Shown piece after piece: positions 13,461 through 14,793 of a DNA stretch of 14,793 nucleotides. The stretch is taken from NCBI GenBank assembly GCA_002393195.1, contig DGIK01000120.1, positions 1 through 14,793 on the forward strand, written 5' to 3'. Position 1 is the stretch's first letter, and each line of letters opens with the position of its first letter. The notes under the pieces were generated by a model that did not search any database, had not been told where the DNA came from, and was given only the letters and a program-made list of their open reading frames with translations. A program made the translations under genes and the position numbers. The stretch comes from Bacteroidales bacterium UBA3824 (GTDB lineage Bacteria; Bacteroidota; Bacteroidia; Bacteroidales; UBA3824).

Positions 13461-14793
13461 ATGAAAAAAATCATGCTTTTGTTGCTTGTGTCTGCCATCC
13501 TGACAGGGATTGCGGCGGCGCAAGGTTACGAAATCAAAGTGAAAATTCACCACATCCCCAACGACACCGTGATACTCGGACACCACTTCAACGAGCGTCT
13601 GATACCCGACGACACCGTGGTGCTCGACCACAAATGCGAGGGCGTATTCCGTGGCAAAGAAAAGTTGCCAGTAGGAATGTACTTCCTGTTCCTGCCCAGC
13701 CGCAACTATTTCGACATCCTCATCGACGGCAGCCAGCAATTCTCGATAGAAAACGACACCAGCGACTTCCTCAAAAACATGAAGATAACCGGCAGCATCG
13801 AAAACCAGATATTCCACGACTACCAGGAGTTGCTCAACAACGCCTCCAAAGAATACAAAACTCTCACCGAGGCTCTCGAAGCCGCCAAAGGCAACGAAGC
13901 CAAGGAAAACGAAATCAAGGAAAAGATGAAGGCAATTGGTCAGCGCGTAGAAAAAGCCTACGAAAACCAAAAGGCGCAGTATCCCAATCATTTTTTCTCA
14001 AAATTCCTGACGGCAACACGCGATGTCGAAGTGCCGGCGTCCATCACCGACCAGACCGACCGATTCTATTATTACAAGGCGCACTATTTCGACAACTTCC
14101 CGCTCAACTACGCCCCACTCATCCGCACACAGCTCTACCAGCCAAAGGTAGAAAAATACATCAACAACCTCTGCATGCAGATGCCCGACTCCCTCATCAA
14201 AGAATGTAAGATGCTCATAGACCAAACTCGCGGCAACGACGAACTATTCCGATTCATGCTCGCATTCCTCTACAACAAATACGCTAAGGACGAAAATATG
14301 TACGCCGAAAACGTCTATGTGGAACTCGCCGACATCTACTGCAAGGAAGCCAAATGGGACACCGATTCCTTCAAAACGGAAGTATCCAAAAAAGTTGCCA
14401 AAAGGAAAAACTGCCTCGTAGGACACCCGTCCAAAGACCTCCTGATGCGCCAGCTGCCCAACGACACCGTAAGGATAGAGGCATTGCGTCCGTTCATCGA
14501 CAAGATGAAAGACGAAGGAGTGCCAATCGAAAAAGCCAAACCCGACTTCGAAGCACGCCGCAACGACGTTGTAAGAATACTCAACGACCTCATCAACCAC
14601 TTCGGACATACCGACCTGTCGGTGCATAGCATCCCCGCCAAATACAAGATGGTGGTATTTTGGGAGCCCGATTGCAGCCACTGCAAGGAAGAGATGCCAA
14701 AGCTGTTCTCATTCTACAAGGACACCCTCAATACAATCGGCTGCAAAGTCTTCGCCGTCTATATGAACAGGAGCGTCGATAATTTCGGCGACC
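13461..14793 (+). CDS. Exported thioredoxin-like protein with DUF4369/DUF5106-type N-terminal region (3' end outside window)
   Basis: Open from ATG 13461 to the window end, 444 codons, no stop. Signal peptide 1-20 (MKKIMLLLLVSAILTGIAAA). Residues 22-110 are a beta-rich region like DUF4369 (IPNDTVILGHHFNERLIPDDTVV, RNYFDILIDGS). Residues 115-315 are helical, DUF5106-like, with a coiled stretch around 130-172. The thioredoxin part begins at about 318 (LVGHPSKDLLMRQLPNDTVRI), is interrupted by a helical insert of about 45 residues (340-385) and continues KYKMVVFWEPDCSHCKEEMPKL with the active-site C405-S-H-C408. TlpA-like proteins of this kind act in the periplasm as thiol-disulphide reductases. 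The gene lies 132 bases after the SpoIIE gene and appears to have its own promoter and repeated upstream sites. The length of the missing C-terminus is probably short, about 60-90 residues. Confidence 0.85.
   Translation, partial: MKKIMLLLLVSAILTGIAAAQGYEIKVKIHHIPNDTVILGHHFNERLIPDDTVVLDHKCEGVFRGKEKLPVGMYFLFLPSRNYFDILIDGSQQFSIENDTSDFLKNMKITGSIENQIFHDYQELLNNASKEYKTLTEALEAAKGNEAKENEIKEKMKAIGQRVEKAYENQKAQYPNHFFSKFLTATRDVEVPASITDQTDRFYYYKAHYFDNFPLNYAPLIRTQLYQPKVEKYINNLCMQMPDSLIKECKMLIDQTRGNDELFRFMLAFLYNKYAKDENMYAENVYVELADIYCKEAKWDTDSFKTEVSKKVAKRKNCLVGHPSKDLLMRQLPNDTVRIEALRPFIDKMKDEGVPIEKAKPDFEARRNDVVRILNDLINHFGHTDLSVHSIPAKYKMVVFWEPDCSHCKEEMPKLFSFYKDTLNTIGCKVFAVYMNRSVDNFGD

Overview
The window looks like chromosomal DNA of a member of the Bacteroidota, most likely a gut- or rumen-type Bacteroidales. 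The evidence is a BT_3928-family DoxX/MauE-like protein next to a DUF1599 protein, a DUF5106-type thioredoxin lipid/periplasmic protein, an OprO/P-type porin, a TPR-TM-SpoIIE phosphatase, promoters of the TTTG / TAnnTTTG type, and an almost general lack of Shine-Dalgarno sequences. All calls rest on reading the sequence and on remembered family features; no database search was run.

Layout. 1-1257 (+): the last 76 codons of an AlbA_2/RecG-like ATP-binding regulator, then a WYL-domain regulator starting 3 bases later; this part is visibly AT-richer than the rest and looks accessory. 1336-3006 (+): a gamma-carbonic-anhydrase-like trimeric beta-helix protein, then a four-helix membrane protein that resembles a voltage-sensor domain without a pore and carries a long helical tail. 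3009-3084: an AT-rich array of 7-bp units between convergent genes. 3082-5596 (-): a three-gene unit read DUF1599 protein, BT_3928-family protein, CdaA-type diadenylate cyclase, the last two overlapping by one base. 5676-5711: strong intrinsic terminator on the minus strand, closing the porin gene. 5740-6894 (-): phosphate-selective-porin-like outer-membrane protein with a near-ideal promoter. 6996-8446 (-): exported polysaccharide deacetylase overlapping by ATGA with a small membrane protein whose first ten codons are tandemly duplicated. 8485-8573: a 28-bp perfect palindrome inside a larger dyad, flanked by short tandem repeats. 8586-10853 (-): a 755-residue membrane protein with EF-hand-like loops, of unknown function. 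11046-13328 (+): divergent TPR-TM-coiled coil-SpoIIE phosphatase. 13461-end (+): exported thioredoxin-like protein, cut by the window edge, behind a promoter overlapped by 21-22-bp direct repeats.

Working together. The clearest functional units are the c-di-AMP synthase operon (membrane-bound cyclase with a redox-type membrane protein), the deacetylase plus membrane-protein pair, and a cluster of signalling or envelope genes (EF-hand membrane protein divergent from the SpoIIE phosphatase, then the thioredoxin-like protein). No RNA gene, CRISPR array or insertion sequence was seen, and no gene-free stretch exceeds about 200 bases. The least explained items are the pore-less voltage-sensor-like protein and the EF-hand membrane protein.
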